From positions 5,239,772 through 5,303,771 of the forward strand of contig FN649742.1 of NCBI GenBank assembly GCA_000310025.1: a stretch of 64,000 bases of DNA, in the 5' to 3' direction. The notes under the pieces are model-generated. The model did no database searches. It saw nothing but the letters and a program-made list of their open reading frames with translations, and was not told the DNA's origin. Source of the stretch: Ectocarpus siliculosus (Eukaryota; Sar; Phaeophyceae; Ectocarpales; Ectocarpaceae). Numbering within the stretch: the first letter of the stretch is position 1; each line of letters starts with the position of its first letter. Below are positions 47,689 to 62,600 of the stretch, piece after piece. The translations under genes and the position numbers were made by a program.

Positions 47689-50600
47689 GGGGCGCCGCAT
47701 AGAATTTTTTCTCTTGGGTGGGGTGCCTCCCCCGTCTGCTCTGTCTCCTTCATCTGATCTCCTTGTTGCTTCATCTGTCGGCGGTGCTCTTGTGCTGCTG
47801 GCTAGCAAGGAGCTGATGGGGAATGCAATTGCAAGTGAAGCGCCAGTTCTTGATCCCACTTCGGCGCTGCTACGTCTCAGGAAGGGAAAGAAAAACATTG
47901 GTTGCCCATGTTTTCTGGCGGATGAGGCATCGACATGGGAGGCAGTAACACACGATCGTAGGTTTCGGCCCTATGTGTTGCGGCACCTCCTGGACGAAGG
48001 CTTCATCTGCTCGGTTCTGGAGCATGGCGAACGCGAAAACTCTCTCATTGCCTGTGCGGGCGTGCATTACTACAAGGTCGGTGGCAGATGGGCTTGAGTT
48101 CTGGTTGCCCTTGCGCCGTGTATCATATGTGCGCAAACTACCCGCGTTCTGCAGGTACATCAGTCGTTTCTCCGACAACTCGCTTGAAAGTACGTCAACT
48201 TGACACTGCCAGTGTACTGCTGTGTTGTACATTCGCTGGTCACCATAGTTCTGCAGCCTTCGGTTTGTAGCTGGCATATACGTGTGCTGCTTCGGGTGCA
48301 ACCCTTGCGGGGGGAGCAAATATGGTGTAGTGCTGCTGTTATGTTATGTTTGTCCACCAATGGTTGCACGAAGGTTGATATTGCGTGTAGCTTCATCGGC
48401 AGCTTGTGGGCTGTACTGCCGTGTACGAAAGGACCACATGCAACCCGACATAGGTGTTGTACGAAGAGGTTGTGGTGCAGCTCAGTGTGAGTTACAGTAC
48501 TCTGCATTTTAAAAGCAGAGGCGGGTTACAATGCTAATTCCCCACAGACGCCCTCCATGTCTGTTCTTCACCTTTCAGTACACGGAAGAGAGCCAGCGTG
48601 GCATTCTAAGAGAAAAACTCGACGCTTGGCAGCGCGCGGCTGGGGCAGGAGTGACAGCGTGTGAGGGTTTGAACTCTGATTCGGCTTTTGGCGAGCTGCA
48701 GCTCGCACGACCGCTCCGCACATACGGCTTTCTACCGACGATACAGCGAAGACTAGCTGTCCTGCGGGAGATCGGGGCAGCCGTCGCCGAGGAGCACAGG
48801 TGCGCCGTGCTCGTGTACAAAGAGCGTCAGCTTTAGAGACCTCCGGCAGCGTAACCTAGCGTGTGCCCGAGCACTTGATCGCCGACGCATGAACTGCGTG
48901 CCGTGTTGGAAGCCATTTGTGTATTGTAGTTTTCTTCAGAAAGCAAAAACTACCCTCTGCCCCGCCTCCTGTTTCTCCTTGTAACTTCGGTCCGCCCCAG
49001 GTCTCGATGCCGGCCTTTTCACATGCGATCGAGGTCCCCACCGCCGCCTGCGGGAGTTAGTGCGCACGGAGACGTGGCCCTAGGATTGATGATGAACTCG
49101 GTTGCGCTTCAATCACTTTCGACTCTTGCTTCGCTGGCCACGGTCCTACAAGCTGTTCAAGTTGGGGATGGAAGTGGACACGGCGGCGTGGATCTTATTC
49201 GGGCACCCTTTGCCATGCTAGCTGACCTGCTGGAAAAGTTTCCCCCCAAAAACTTGGTGAGGAGGTGCTTGCGGCTTGAGGCTTACGTCGTCATTGTTGT
49301 GTGTACGTTGGCTGCCGACAGGCGCATCCCCCCGAACGACGGCTCCCCTCTGGTGTAGGGACGGTGCTTGTGTAGGGTTGCCTGTGGGCTTGTTGGAATC
49401 TTTATCCGTATTTGCCTACCAGTGCTGCAACACCCTCCGTAGTACTGCTGTTCACGATGTTTGAACATTTGCTCTTTTGGAATCGTTTTTTCTGCCCCCA
49501 GTTCAAGTACTGGAGCCCGCTGCCCTCAGAACCGGAGAGAAGATTGCCTGTTGACCCTGAGACGGCCACAGCTAGCTCTTGCGCTTCGTTGGCAAGGCTC
49601 GCTGTCACTGGTGGGGTGCATGTGGGGTGGAAGTCAACCTACACTGGTTCGAGCGTCGTTACTTGGCAGGTGCGTGTATGCATGCGGCGGACGATGCGTT
49701 TCTGCCGTGAAAGCGCGAGTACGCTTTGAACAAGTAGAAGCTCTACGCTCCCGAAACGTTGTTGTCGAACTTGGTTGGTGCACTACCACAGTAGTGCGAC
49801 GAACGGTCGCGTCGAGTGTCCGATGTGTGAAGATGAATTCACCCTTCAACTCGACCGAACCGCTGTTCCGTTGGAGTTGCCTTGTTGACGTTGACTGGTA
49901 GTACATATCTGCGAGATTGGATCGACCCATCACCTTTGGCTCTGGAGAAATGATCCCGCTATTGCTGTGTTGCTAAATAGTCGGTTTTTCGTTTTTTCCT
50001 GGTGCGATCGACTCAATCATTCCTGTTGTTTAGTGTGCATGTTGAAAACCCTTTGGAAACCTTGCCAATTCATTCAGCCAATTCATTCAGCGCTGCGTGC
50101 GTTGGCATTGCCGCAGGTGGCACTAAGTGCACCAGCGACGGACCTCACATCGGTCCAGGTGCAGTGGAGGGCAGGAGATCCCTCCACCGGCACGGACCAG
50201 AACGCGCTTCCGCTTACACTTAGTATTGAGGCTTCTGTAGACGGAGGGAAAGAATGGCACGGGATAACAGGTGGCGATGAGGCGGTAGATGCTGCCCTTG
50301 CCCACAAGGCATCGCCAGGCTCGTCACAGCATCGGTACCCGGTGTCGCTTCTCGCTCTGCGCAGGAAAACGTGAGTGGACCTTGAGTCAAGTGTTGATTG
50401 TACCAGAGGAAAACGCACAAGCCTGTGTAGCACAGTACCTGGCGTTCGAGGCAACCCAAGACGCGACCATATTAGTTAGCATTAGGTGCATCCCGTTGGG
50501 CCTAGGCGCTGAGGGCGGAGAACGATACAACTCTCGGTTGCAGGAAAGGAGCACTGCTAAACAGATAGTGTTACTATTGTGCATGGGGCGGTGGGGATGA

Positions 50601-53600
50601 CGGCTTCGTTCTGCTCTGACAACCCACGATATCTTGCAGGGAGTCCCGGCGGAAAGCACTGGAAGGGCGATCTCATGATGCCATTCCTGCAGTTACACAT
50701 GTCCGACTCAAAATGAGAGGGGCGCCAGGCGGCAGACCGGGCGGGGCGCTCAGCATCTACGACGTTGCGATCAATGCCCGAGACCCCTCTGCCAGGTCAG
50801 ACTTCGTATAGTGTCAAGTAAAACGCTGTGTCGAGTGGTGCAATACGCTTCGATACATGTATGCCACTAGGACCACGTCTTACACCCAGGTTTATGGGGA
50901 TTGGATGTTGTTCAAGCGTTTTGATCTTGGCCAAGATTTCCCCATTAGCATGTTTCACCGTTCATGGGAAGAAGTCTCCCCGAATTGCCGAATTTTTGGC
51001 TGATATTTTGCAAATGGCTGGACTCTTCTCGATCAAGTCTTGCCAATTTTCTGCAAATCGAATCGGTGTCGGACATGTCGAATTGGGAGTGGCGAGGCAC
51101 GAACAGATCCACAGATTTCTATCTACCAAGTGGTCAACTGCGTAATCAAGTGTGAACTTGGAAGAGTCGTACACGGTTCTCAAGCACCCGAAACATTTGG
51201 GAGAAGAGATTTTGGACAGCGTGGTGTCCCAAAAATGTTCCAGGGACATGTATGTAATGTAGTCCACGCATGGTAGAACGATCGTCTCTTGCAATGATGT
51301 ACAAGTCTTGGCATGCTACAACCATCAACGCTGTCGCTCGCTCTTTCTGCAGCCCGTCGGATGTGATGACGGTACTGCACCAGCTGCAGACGTTCTTGCT
51401 CGCCCAGCATTCGCGGGACGAAGCGGCACTTCAGGATTACATTTTGCGGGCGCTGCTTGGTGTGTGCCAGGTGCGCGTGCTTTCTTGGAATTCTTGCAAC
51501 AGGCCCATGTAGGGTGTGTACAGTTTTAGGAAGTCGATAGATACCTTTGGTATCAGTGGAGAGTTGTCCCCGGCCGCCCGAGGGCCGATTTTTTCCTTTT
51601 CGTGTAATGTTTTTGGGTGAATGTACTCAGGCCTCCTGCGCCCTGGAGTTCGAGCTGGACCTCGTCCGAGTGTATATGGATATGGAGAATTATAGCAGTC
51701 CGAGTTTGCTGGAGGAGGAAAAATGCGGTGGCGAGTCCACGAGCGGCGCGGCAAGAGAAACCCAGACCGACAAGCTTGGGCGAACGGAAGGGCTGCAGAC
51801 GTTCGTGTCAACTCTCTTGTCAGCTGCGTCTCGCGCTAAACGTCAAGCGTGCCGCCAGGATCCGGAACGAGTCATTCGCGACGCGGCTTTCGACCCAGCC
51901 CTGTCGTCCAAATGGGTTGTGGTGAGCGAAGCGGGGCAGCTGGTTTCCAGCGCAGCGGACAACGGTCATACTCATAGCCTCCTTCACCAGTGCTTGCGCC
52001 GAGGAACATGGTCTTGGGAACTTGCCTTGGAACGAGAGAGCAGCGGCGACGAGACCACCTGCGTAGGTGTGGCGGTCAACCCAGTGACGAACTCCTGCTA
52101 CGAAGACTCCCATCAGGTAGGCAACCTCCACCGGTGTCGATCGCGTATGTTTGGCTCTCTACCGAGCGAGAACAGGGGAATATGTGACGGCTCTGCTGTA
52201 GGTTCTCGAATCGATTGCTACCCCGTTGCAGCGCTTGAAACGACCTGCCCCTGATTGATGAACCCTTCCTCTTCTCTTCAGATGTGGATGGTCCGTTGCT
52301 ACAGCGGAGAAACATACAGCAATGGTGGACGCCGCAATCGCGTGACCCGAAAAATCCATCCGCTGGATTCGGTACGCCTGACGCTAAACTGCGAATGTGG
52401 CACGCTTAATTTGGAGGTCAACGGGGTGGACCAAGGCGTGGTTTTCTCAAACGTACCGCCGGAAGTCCACCCGGCGGTGTGCTTCTATGGGGTCGCCAAG
52501 TCGGTTCGGCTGGTAGAGCTGAAGCGTATCTTCGGGGAGGGCGATGACGATGTGTCAGACAGCGACGATGAGAGTGACGCAGAAGCGACGCCAGTGCAGA
52601 CCCCACCGGCTGCGCAGCACGAACACCAACCATCAGCAGAAACTTTGGCCGACACTGGTGACACTGGTGACACTGGTGACACTGGTGACGGGGATGCGTC
52701 TGCCAGTCCGGCCCAAACTGTTGGTGCGAAAAAGGAGGCGTGCGTCGGTGCGGATGGCGTGTCGCCGGAGTCACCACACAAAGCAAGTAGGCAGAAGGCT
52801 GCACGGCGCGAGGCAGAAGAAGTCGCGTCAACCATTCGGGCCGCCACCGCTGCCGCACCGTCAGCGGGCCTCCTTGCCAGCCTGGCGAACTTCGCTCAGT
52901 GGTACGTTCCACGCGATCAAGAAGGAGACCAGCTGGGGCCCGCGGAGCACGGGCCTGGCCGTGACGGATTAGGGCGAAGCAGCATGACACCAGTGCCTGG
53001 CTCTGACCCTGTGGCGCAGAGGTTTCCAGGTGAAGCTGTTTGCCCTTAGTATGCTTGTCGATCCTCCTCGTACTAATGCCCACGTCAGCCACCTTGTGTA
53101 TGTACATCCCGCGAAAACGTTGCTGAGCATTTGTCGTAGTAGTAGACAATGCTGTGGACTTGCACTCACATGAACGTATCGCGCATGCTCCTTTGCAGCT
53201 GCACCTGCTCCCAGCACCGGTGGCTGGGGTGTTGTCAGGAGTGGGGTACCGCCCGAAGCTGTATCAGGACGGCATCTGGGGTGAGTGCCATCTCAACGAG
53301 AGCCCATACGGCTCCATGTACCGTGACGTTGGTGAAAACGGAGTACTTGGCTCCCATCTATTCAAGCTGATGGTTTTCTAGGGTGTCTCATTTTGCGCTG
53401 CCGCTGTTGGTCTCCTCGCTGTCTACAACCTTGGCAGCATCAACCCAAATGACCTGTTCATGGACTTCAGTCTGGCTGTGCGGCAGAGCAGCAGCGGCTT
53501 GTTCAGCAGCATGATGCCGGGCCGGCCGGTGCCGGCCAGAAGAATGTCGACCACTGCGGCCGGGACCAGAACCGCCCGCAGCATTTTCGCGAGAGGGGAG

Positions 53601-56600
53601 GTGGCCGAGCACAGGCGAGTGCCAGCCCAAGCTACGACTACTGCCGTTGGCGTCGAGGCTGCAACAGCTACGCAAGGGAGGAAGGGGAAGGGCAAGCCGC
53701 TTGCGCTGGAGGAGCCGTACATCATCCAGCCTACCGCGGCTGTTTTCCAGAAGCTTTACGCGCTGCTTGTGAGGTCCCTTACCCGACTTGATGACGGTAC
53801 GGATGCCGACAAGACATCTACTGCATCATCGATCCTGTCGCTCCTTCAGATCATGCGCGCCAACTTCTGCCGCCTTGTAGATGCACACGTGGACCCAGCG
53901 GAAGTCGGACTGTTGCTGAACTACCACAGGCATGGGGTTGGGGCGGCTTCAGAGGCTTCGGAGCAGAGTGGAGACGAGAAGCTCTTGCCAGACATTTTGC
54001 ACTGTCTGCAAGGTATCATGCTTAAGCAGGACGGCGATCCATCACTTTTGAAGGCCACGGTCGACACTTTTACCAGTGGCCTGCCTCTCTTAATGCCACT
54101 TGTGCAGAACCGGTTGCATCTCCTGCTCGGATTGGTGTGGCATCTGCAGTCTAGCGCGGGGGCAGTTTGCGACGTACCTGAGGGACTGGGCGCTGCAGGG
54201 GACCTGCCCGACTTGACTTCCACAGGGCGCGATGCATCAACACCTTTGGCACAGGTTCCACGAGAGCGAGTAACTCTTTTACGAGATCTGTTGACCCACT
54301 TCGCTCGAACAGATTCTGTGTTGCAGCTGCTCACCCTGTTTGAGGAAGACGAGGCGGAGCGAAGTGCGGTTTCAGATCTGTTGGAATTGATGCTCACATC
54401 CATGGCTGACAGGGCATGTCGATGTGCCTCCCAACACGGAAGGGGAAACAGCGCCGGCAGCAGCTCGCGACCAGGCAGTGGTGAATCGGACGGCGGTCCG
54501 AACAGCTACTGGGACCAACTGGTGGCCGGCGGGGCTGGAGGAACGACGCTTAGCTTCACCTTGCTCGACACATGCCAGCAACACCTTTTGTGCATGGTCT
54601 TGGAACGGGATTGCACTGCGAATGATCCGTACGAGCTTTTGCTGTGTCAATATGGCCAGTGCCTCCTGCAGGTACGGCGTCCGTGGGTTTGATGAACAAT
54701 GTACGCTTTTGGGAGGAAAAGCACTCTCTTGTGAATAATTGATAGTAGGTTGATTGGAAGAGTGGGCTCCATGCGGACACATTAAAAGTGTAGGAAAGAC
54801 CAACTCTTAGAAGCATTCCGAGAAACTTGACAACTCGGCAGGCGGGTGATGGATACGCGGATGTTCCACGTGCTGCTTGCTGGCATGCATGAACGGGCGG
54901 ACCATGGACTTTCTCTCCTTGCTCTCCTTGCCCAGATATCAACGGCGAAACCCTGCCTGCCCTCCGTAGCGTTAAGTTACCTCGACCTTGGGATTACTCT
55001 GACACGTCGCCTATGGAAAGGAGCCTAGCTAGAATCGTTCGCTTGGTATATTGCATGTACCCACCAGTTGTGTCTTGAAATTTTAGTCGCGCGAACGACG
55101 CCCTCATTGACACTATCACATGTGACCCACGTATGTACTTCACACCGCTCTTGTTTGTCCCCGAACATGTCATGTGCGGGTTGCGTTCAACTACACATGC
55201 ATAGGTGTGCTGCCGCGTGCTGAGCGCGGATTGTCCATGGACTGATACCGAAGCCGAGAACGACGAAAGCCCGTGGTGGAAGCTGGTTGGCGTACTGCTC
55301 GCACCGTTCCTTCATGGCCTCTGCATGTGTGTGGACCGCCCCAGGGTTGCGGAAGGCATGCTTCCGTCTTTGGTAAGTGCTGGTGCTCTACTCGTTCGAT
55401 GCTGCACTTGAGTTCCCGGCCGGGGACGTGGGTTGCCTGTCGTGGAGTACCCCATGCTCTTATGCCGTTCTAGTCTATCCCTTTTTCTTATCCCCGCCCT
55501 GTGGCCGCATTAGGTGCGTCTTTCGGAGGTGCTATCTCACCGTATCAGCAGAATTCCCGGGGAGGCGGCGGCGGCTTCATACGCAGAAGATATTTTGCGG
55601 CGGACCCAGCTCACGAACCCTGAGGAAGGCCTTGCCTTTACTCCGTCTGGATGGCATCCAGTCCGGGCGTCGTTCGAAGTGGATAAGGTGACCCAAGTGC
55701 AGGGGGACCTAGGAACCTGCCGGTTCGTGTTGTGTTCGTGCCTTGTATCCGGTGGAACTTAGAAAACCCGATTTCATCCGGCGGTGAACGATAGTTCGAG
55801 CAGCTCCGTAGCACAGCTTGCCGTGCGGCGGTGCGGTTTTTATTTTTGTGCGATGGTCACTGGATTCAACCGAGGTGTTTGTTTGTTGCCGTTGAGCTAC
55901 TGGCTTCAGCTCTATGTTGTCGAACGGATGGTACGCTGCTAATGCACTCTCGCAGCCATGGGCCTGCAAAATCGAGCCGTTCGAATGCCTTATGTCCTGT
56001 TGCGCGGCTTTGTGCGACGTTCAGCACGCTCTGCCGCACGTTGACTTGAATCGATGGTACACTGCTGTAGCGGTATCTCACACCACTCTCCGACCAACAA
56101 TGGCTGGAACCCGGACGCGCGTGTACTTGGCCCACAGGATAGCATGACGTCCTTTTCCATATCGGAGGACGGTCAGCTTTATTCGGCACTGACCTCAAAC
56201 AACACATGCGCCCTTTTGGACGTCGGCGTATCACACGGAAAGGCCGCATGGGAATTCGTGCTGGAAGATGATAGCCCCAGGTACGTCTACCAAGCAAGGG
56301 ACAACGAATCTGTGTGTTCCAGAAGGTACCTTATGCCAAGTTATTTTACGCCGCTTCCACGGTATGTGGCTAGGCATCCGGTTGGTCTGTGTGCGGTATT
56401 TCGATCAATCAGGTGTGCTGGTGCTGTGCAACTGACCGAGCAGTATTGCTAATGGGAGGGGTTTTATGCCGACGACGCGTAGGGTAATTCTTGACAGATT
56501 TCCCTGTGTTTTCTGTTTTCCATGTCGGGCCTGCTCTCACCCACGCAGTGACGAGTGCTCCGTGTTTGGAATCGCCACGAAGCCCCCGTACAGCCGTTGC

Positions 56601-59600
56601 TACAATTCCAGCCAGTCTTTGTGGATGAGGCGAGCGTACAACGGTGTTTTGTACAATCGTGGACGCCAACTCCCTGCGGGGCAGAGCATGTCCAAAATAC
56701 ACCCTGGGGACGTGGTACGATGCGAAGTCGACATGGACGAAGGGACCCTGAGATTTAGGTGAGCCATCCCGGGACCGTGATGGCCCTTCGCAGACACTTC
56801 GAAGACACGTGTAGAGGTGATACAGGTGATAACTGTCCTTCATACCAGGACCATTACGTTTTTGCATACGATTTTCGGGCCAAATGTCTCCGACAGTTGC
56901 GTTCTGCAGTTCGCCTGTGTTGCATTTTCAGCATGCGAAGGGAGGAGTTTTTGTCAACAGTTTGGTCTTGCCCATTCCATACCATGGCGGGCTCCCTATG
57001 TCTCACCTGGGCCCATCTTATTGGTCGTTTCGTCGGAAAAATCTGCTTCAGCGTCAACGGTGAGAAACAAGACGGAGGCTTTGATGACGTCGAGGGCGAG
57101 GTATTCCCTTGTGCGGGAAGCTATCGGTCCGGTGTTACGATTCGACTTCTCAAGGTAAGCGTGAACCCTGTTGCGTTGGAAGAGCTTCGTGTCACGCCGG
57201 AGTACTTGTTCACAAAGTGTACCGACAGTAGCACACACAGCTCATCATCATGAAACCTCGACGTACGCTACGTTCTCTGAAGCCAAGTGTTTTCTTCGTG
57301 CCGGTGCCTAGCTTGTGTTCTACAAATGCCCTGGCACTCCGGGGAACACTCCCCACCCGGGTGTTGTGGCGACAGGAAGCAAGAGCGTGTTTAATCGGAA
57401 CGTCTTGGTAGAGCTCACCGCAAAATGTTTTCCACGCGGCTTAAAACACGCAACATGCAAGGTGGTGGCGGCCGCTGCTCGCAGTAGCATTTGTCTAACT
57501 CTCTAGCGCCCTTGCCTTCGTGACATGGCCGGCCTCTAATAGATGGAAATGATGGGAGGGCTCGGTCTTGGTGGAGGAGGCGATCTTGGCGCCGCAGCTG
57601 CTGGCTCGGACCCAACGGAGGTAAGGATGTCCGTGCTGCGATAACTCTATGGGCACGGGGCATTTCGGGGGGTTTGTTGTGCGTGATCATAGGGGCATAC
57701 CGAGCCTATTTAGTGGCAGTGTAAGTCTCTCCTTTTGCCATACTCGACAGGATATCCTTTTCACATTTGTTACTTGTGCATATCGAAACCCTTCCGACGC
57801 GTACGGTCATGGTCGGACTCGCTCAGGAATCGTTGCCTTGTGTGGTTGGCTCAGCGTTTTACACCTAGACGGGGAGCTTGTATCCATACAGTATTACGGT
57901 ATTAATAGCCGTGCCTCGTATGTTGCGAGTACTGTTTCGAGTCATACCACATCTGAATACTAGTATAAATGCTTTCCGCCCGATTCTATGCCTGCTCATT
58001 GACAATAATTTACTCACAAGATCAGTTGTATGTGGCTGTAATCTAATTTCTAATGATGACTGACCCAATGAACGTGTTTCGCCCCGCATCTAATGGGTCA
58101 AATTGGGGGCCAACTTTATCATCTGTGGCTCAACTTCTGGAAGATTTCTTGGGCTCCTTCATCGTGCTCAAAGCGAACGCGGAAAGGGCTGGTTGCCATC
58201 GACAAGAAGGCCATAGAAATGAAGAGGATGGCCACATCATGCAGCCTGCATCAAGCATGGGCTCCTACTCGCCCGGCTGTGTCGAACGAGGCTGATTCCC
58301 CCAGTGAAGCTGAAGCCGGAGCCGGAGCCGAAACCGAAGCCGAAGCCGAAGCCGAAGCCGAAGCCGAAGCCGAAGCCGAACTCGAAGGCGAAGGCGAAGG
58401 TGGTTCTGACAACGACTCCGCTCCCTCGACTACAGCTGAGCTCTCACAGACTGCTGGTCCTCCAGGATCGACGGCTAAGGAGGGCATGACATCGCCCGAT
58501 GCCCATGCAGATGTGGGAAGAGTAGTAGTTGCCGATGTTGATGCGTGGGACTGGGTGTCGGTGCGGGCAACGCGAGGATTCGCCGCCCTCGAGGGCAAGC
58601 ATTCCGTAGAGATGGAGGTGACACCGGTCGGAGCAAGAAGGAGGAGGGCGGTTGGCAGCACCAAGTCAAGCGGCAGCGAGGACAGAAACACGCTCAGGTG
58701 AGGAGGTCCTGGCTCGCGCACGTAGCCAGTTGGACAGTTGTCAGCCGTTTGGCGACTCCGGTTCAACAAGGTATTGAGCGCGTAGTGCGCGACATACCCT
58801 ATCATTCATTTGTGTTTATCTGACAGTTTTTGTGGTTTTGTGTAACTCGACACGGCTGGGAGCAGAGACGTGTATCTGCTTGTTTTTTGCCGCCCTTTGC
58901 CATGGCTGACTTCCGTGCAAGCCTGAATGAAAGGGAAGTGAAGTGCCAGAAGTGCCTGGTGCCACTAAAGATCCCGTGCTGTGGTGACCACAGGAGGATC
59001 GTGTATTGGTATGTGGAAAGGGAGGTTGCTTTCCCCCAGAGGTTTCGTGTCATCTTTCATTTTCGTAGTTTGGGTGGATATTGATGACGGTTATTCCTGT
59101 CGCGGTCTCTCCATCGTCTTGCCCCAGAAGGAGGTACCCGATGGCGTTCGGTCTGTGCGCTGGAACAATTCGTTCACTCGACGCTCCCATTGGCCAGCTC
59201 AGAGGGAGCTGGGGCTGGTGGACGGACGGATCCCTGCGAGCGCACGGAAAAGTTTTCATTCCGACTGAGGTGCGTATTTTGCAAACTCTTCGTTACGATA
59301 AGCGAAAGCTGACTTCTTCGGCGGTGTTGACAACGTTGTATGGGCTCGGTGTAGCTCGATTGCGCCGTTCTAGCCTTTTCGACGACTTCTCTGTGGTGTG
59401 ATCCGTTTTTTTAGAACATTCTTGCAGCGGCTACGGTTGAGTGCGATTTTTTTCCCGCGCGCTGACTTCCATCTTGCGGGGTCATGTCCTGCGCAGGCTG
59501 CTGGTGACACCCTGTACGGATCGGAGTTTCTGCCGCTGAAGCCGTTGGATGTGATCACCATGGTCACCGATACTGTTGAGGGAACTCTTCGCTACCTCGT

Positions 59601-62600
59601 TAACGGAATGGATGCTGGCATTGCTTTCGGACCGGCGGGGTCTGGGGCCGTCTGCGAGTTGCCTGATGGGCAGGCACCTTTTGAATGGGATGCCGGCACT
59701 GCCTTGTTTCCGTCGTGCAGCTTGACGAACGACAAGCAGGTTCGTTGGAACGTTGGAACGAACGTCGGCGCGATGGTTGACACCTTGAGTACATTGGATC
59801 GTTTGTAGGCTAGATTTACCTTGCTGAAGTTCGGGGAATGCTGCGTGTGGAGCTTTGCTCGTGCGCTGACATGCGAAAGCGCCCTTCTGTCGTAACTTGC
59901 GCCCAGTGGTTGTGCTTAGGAACGAGCTTGACCCCCCTGCCTTTGAATACCAGCGCCCGCGAGCAATGGCGTGTGAAAGGGACCACGTGTTTTTTTTGTG
60001 TTGTGCGTACAGAGAGCAACATCAAAATTAAGTGGTGACTCCCTCTTTTGATTCCGGTGCTTACGACTGCTGTGTCACGCGGCTTTGGTTCCAGATGGTC
60101 CAACTTCGACCCGGAGGCACGCTGGGCACGCAGCTGTGGCCTCTATCCGTCGACTTGCACAAGACGGTTGCGTCGCTCGTGGGCAGACTGTGCGCTACCT
60201 TGATTGCAGGTATGCAGGAGTTCGGAAATCGCACGAAGGTAACTACTTCCACGCTGCTCATACATCGGCACGATGTGTCCCAAAGTTTTACGTAAATACC
60301 AATTGTCATATGTATACTCTATCACAAGAACATGCAAGAGTAGTTTATCTCACCACCTCCCCGTATTCGGGCAGGTTTTCTGGTTAGTATCGTCGTAGAG
60401 AACCTATGCCCGAGCTTGCTGTGTTATCCCTGGCGTCATGATCAGGAACCCCCCAAGATGAAGCGGAGACTGCCCTTGAGCCATGGCTGCGATCGCCACT
60501 GCTCAGCGGGGGAGTGAATGCTCCGGAGGACATGGTGGGAGAGTCTGTGTGGCGACGTCTTGGCCACCGATCGTGGGACCAGGCGTGGAGCGCAGAAAAG
60601 CAAGGCCGACTAGGTGATGCCCGCCCTGCGATGCCTCGCGCCGACTTTGATCCCACCGTTGTGGAGGAGAAATTCGTGAGTGGCGATAGACGACCGCGGT
60701 CCGTGCCCGACGGCGGCATTCGCCTCACAGCGCGGATCGTGGAGGCGACGAAGATGCCACAGGGGTTGGTTCTGTGGCCAGATGCGCCATGCGTTCGTCT
60801 GACTGCAACAGTTGACGGTCGAAGAGTCAGCTGCCAAGAAGAGCTTCTGACCGTTTCTGAACCAAGCTCACCGGTGACGTCCCGTGAAAGGGTAGAACTA
60901 GACCAAGGGGAAAGTCCCAAGACGCACGCCGATGGCCGTCCAGGGCAGGGGGAAGTCGAGCTGGAGCTCCGCTGGCCGCAGATGCGGGCTCTGATCGACG
61001 GCGCAGACGCGGACGAGTACCTCCCCGCTTTGGCGCTCCGAGTAGAGGTATTAGTTGGCAGAGTGGTTACGGCTGCGGGAGAGGTGGACTTGGGCGGTGA
61101 GCTAAAAGCAAGCCTGTCGGGGGCCGGCAGCAAGCGCACGGTGCTGAGCTTAACCGGTGGCGGCGAGATGGTGTTCGCGCTACAATTTCGCCGAGAATCG
61201 GTTTCGCCTCTAAGTCCACAAGAGGCGCAGCAGCCACAGAGACAAGGAGGCGTGCCGACTTTGTCGAGTGTTTGCGAGGATGGACACTCTCAGACAAACG
61301 ACGAGTCTGTGGAGGTTGTACCCATCGACGCCCGCCTCGAGCACTTCCTTGAGAGCATCGCTGGGCGGGGTTTAACGGGGGCTGTGACGAGCCCTGCCAG
61401 CAGGGTCGACTCTAGTAGCTCCCCCGTGGTGTGCTCTACTGCTGAACCACCCTCGGTCGGCGTTGCCACGGGAGATTCTTCCCTTGGAGGCAGGAGGAAA
61501 GCACCTGAGGATAGATATGAATCCTTGCTTCCCGATCTGATGGACTGGCTTGGGCGTTCTAATCCCGATCCGGCCTTCCTTCGAGTGGCGCTCGAGAAGA
61601 CCGACAGCTATTCGTTCCCGCTTGTAGAGGCACCGTTTCTAGCGGCTTTGCTCAAGCATGGTGGGCTTGTGGGCGAGGCCTTTCACGCTGCAGAGATGAT
61701 GTCGGCGGCAGACAAAGGCAAGAAGGCCCTGGCCTGAGCCGTCTCATGGTCGGTCCCAGAAAAGTGTTGACAACGTTAATGTTTGACACATGTGTACAGG
61801 GCGCGAGTAAACTGTGGAGGTTAGAGGTTAATCGCTCGAAGCGTGTATTATTCTTGTGGCAGGGTTCGAGAAATAATCGTAAACGACTGTTGGTTCCGGC
61901 AAAAGGGCTTTCCACAGGAAGGTGATCGCTTGTGCCACGTTTTTTGTTGTCCTGGCACTCATGCTGCATTACTTTTGTTTTTGCTTGTGCACAGAGGCTG
62001 GCATGGGGTCTTCCCTACCAGTCCCAACCAAGGACATGGCGAAACTCTGGGCGCGGGTTCGGCAGCTACGAGCATTTCTGCGGACTCAAAAGCAGGAGTA
62101 CAAGGTGAGCACTGCTAACCCACTGCCTGTTAACTGTTAACATGGAATCTCGCAACACGCATCTGGCTTGTGTGGCGGGCACGTGACCGTCAACCACTCT
62201 GCCGCGTATGACTCTTGAAGAAAGTACCGAGTGTTGCCGTTATACTCTCGACGTCCTGGCCTGTCTCAGGTGACAGCAGTGGAAGGCACTTCGAGCGAAG
62301 CCGATATTGCCAAAGGCGGAGGAGCTCTAAACCGTGAAACTGAAGACATGCCTGAAGCTGGTGAAGTCGTGCAGGACGAAAAGAATGACGTCGAGGCGGA
62401 AGCGGAAGAGAAGGAGGCGTTATCGAGCGATGCACAAGCGGTCGATCGGGAGGCAGTCCCTTCGACTTTCGATGACCTGTGTCACCAGATGGCGGAGAGA
62501 GCGAAGTTTTTGCTGGAGGTGATTTTTGATAAGCCTAACTTCGAGGCGATTAGGTCTTCACTGCAAAGCTGTTACTCTGGGCACGCCCCGCTGCTCAATA

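Noticed and set aside
53199-53286. Possible SPRY-gene exon (LPAPVAGVLSGVGYRPKLYQ)
   Set aside because: Joining it in this frame conflicts with the phase of both flanking exons, whereas 52901 joins 53438 directly in phase. It could still be an alternative exon.
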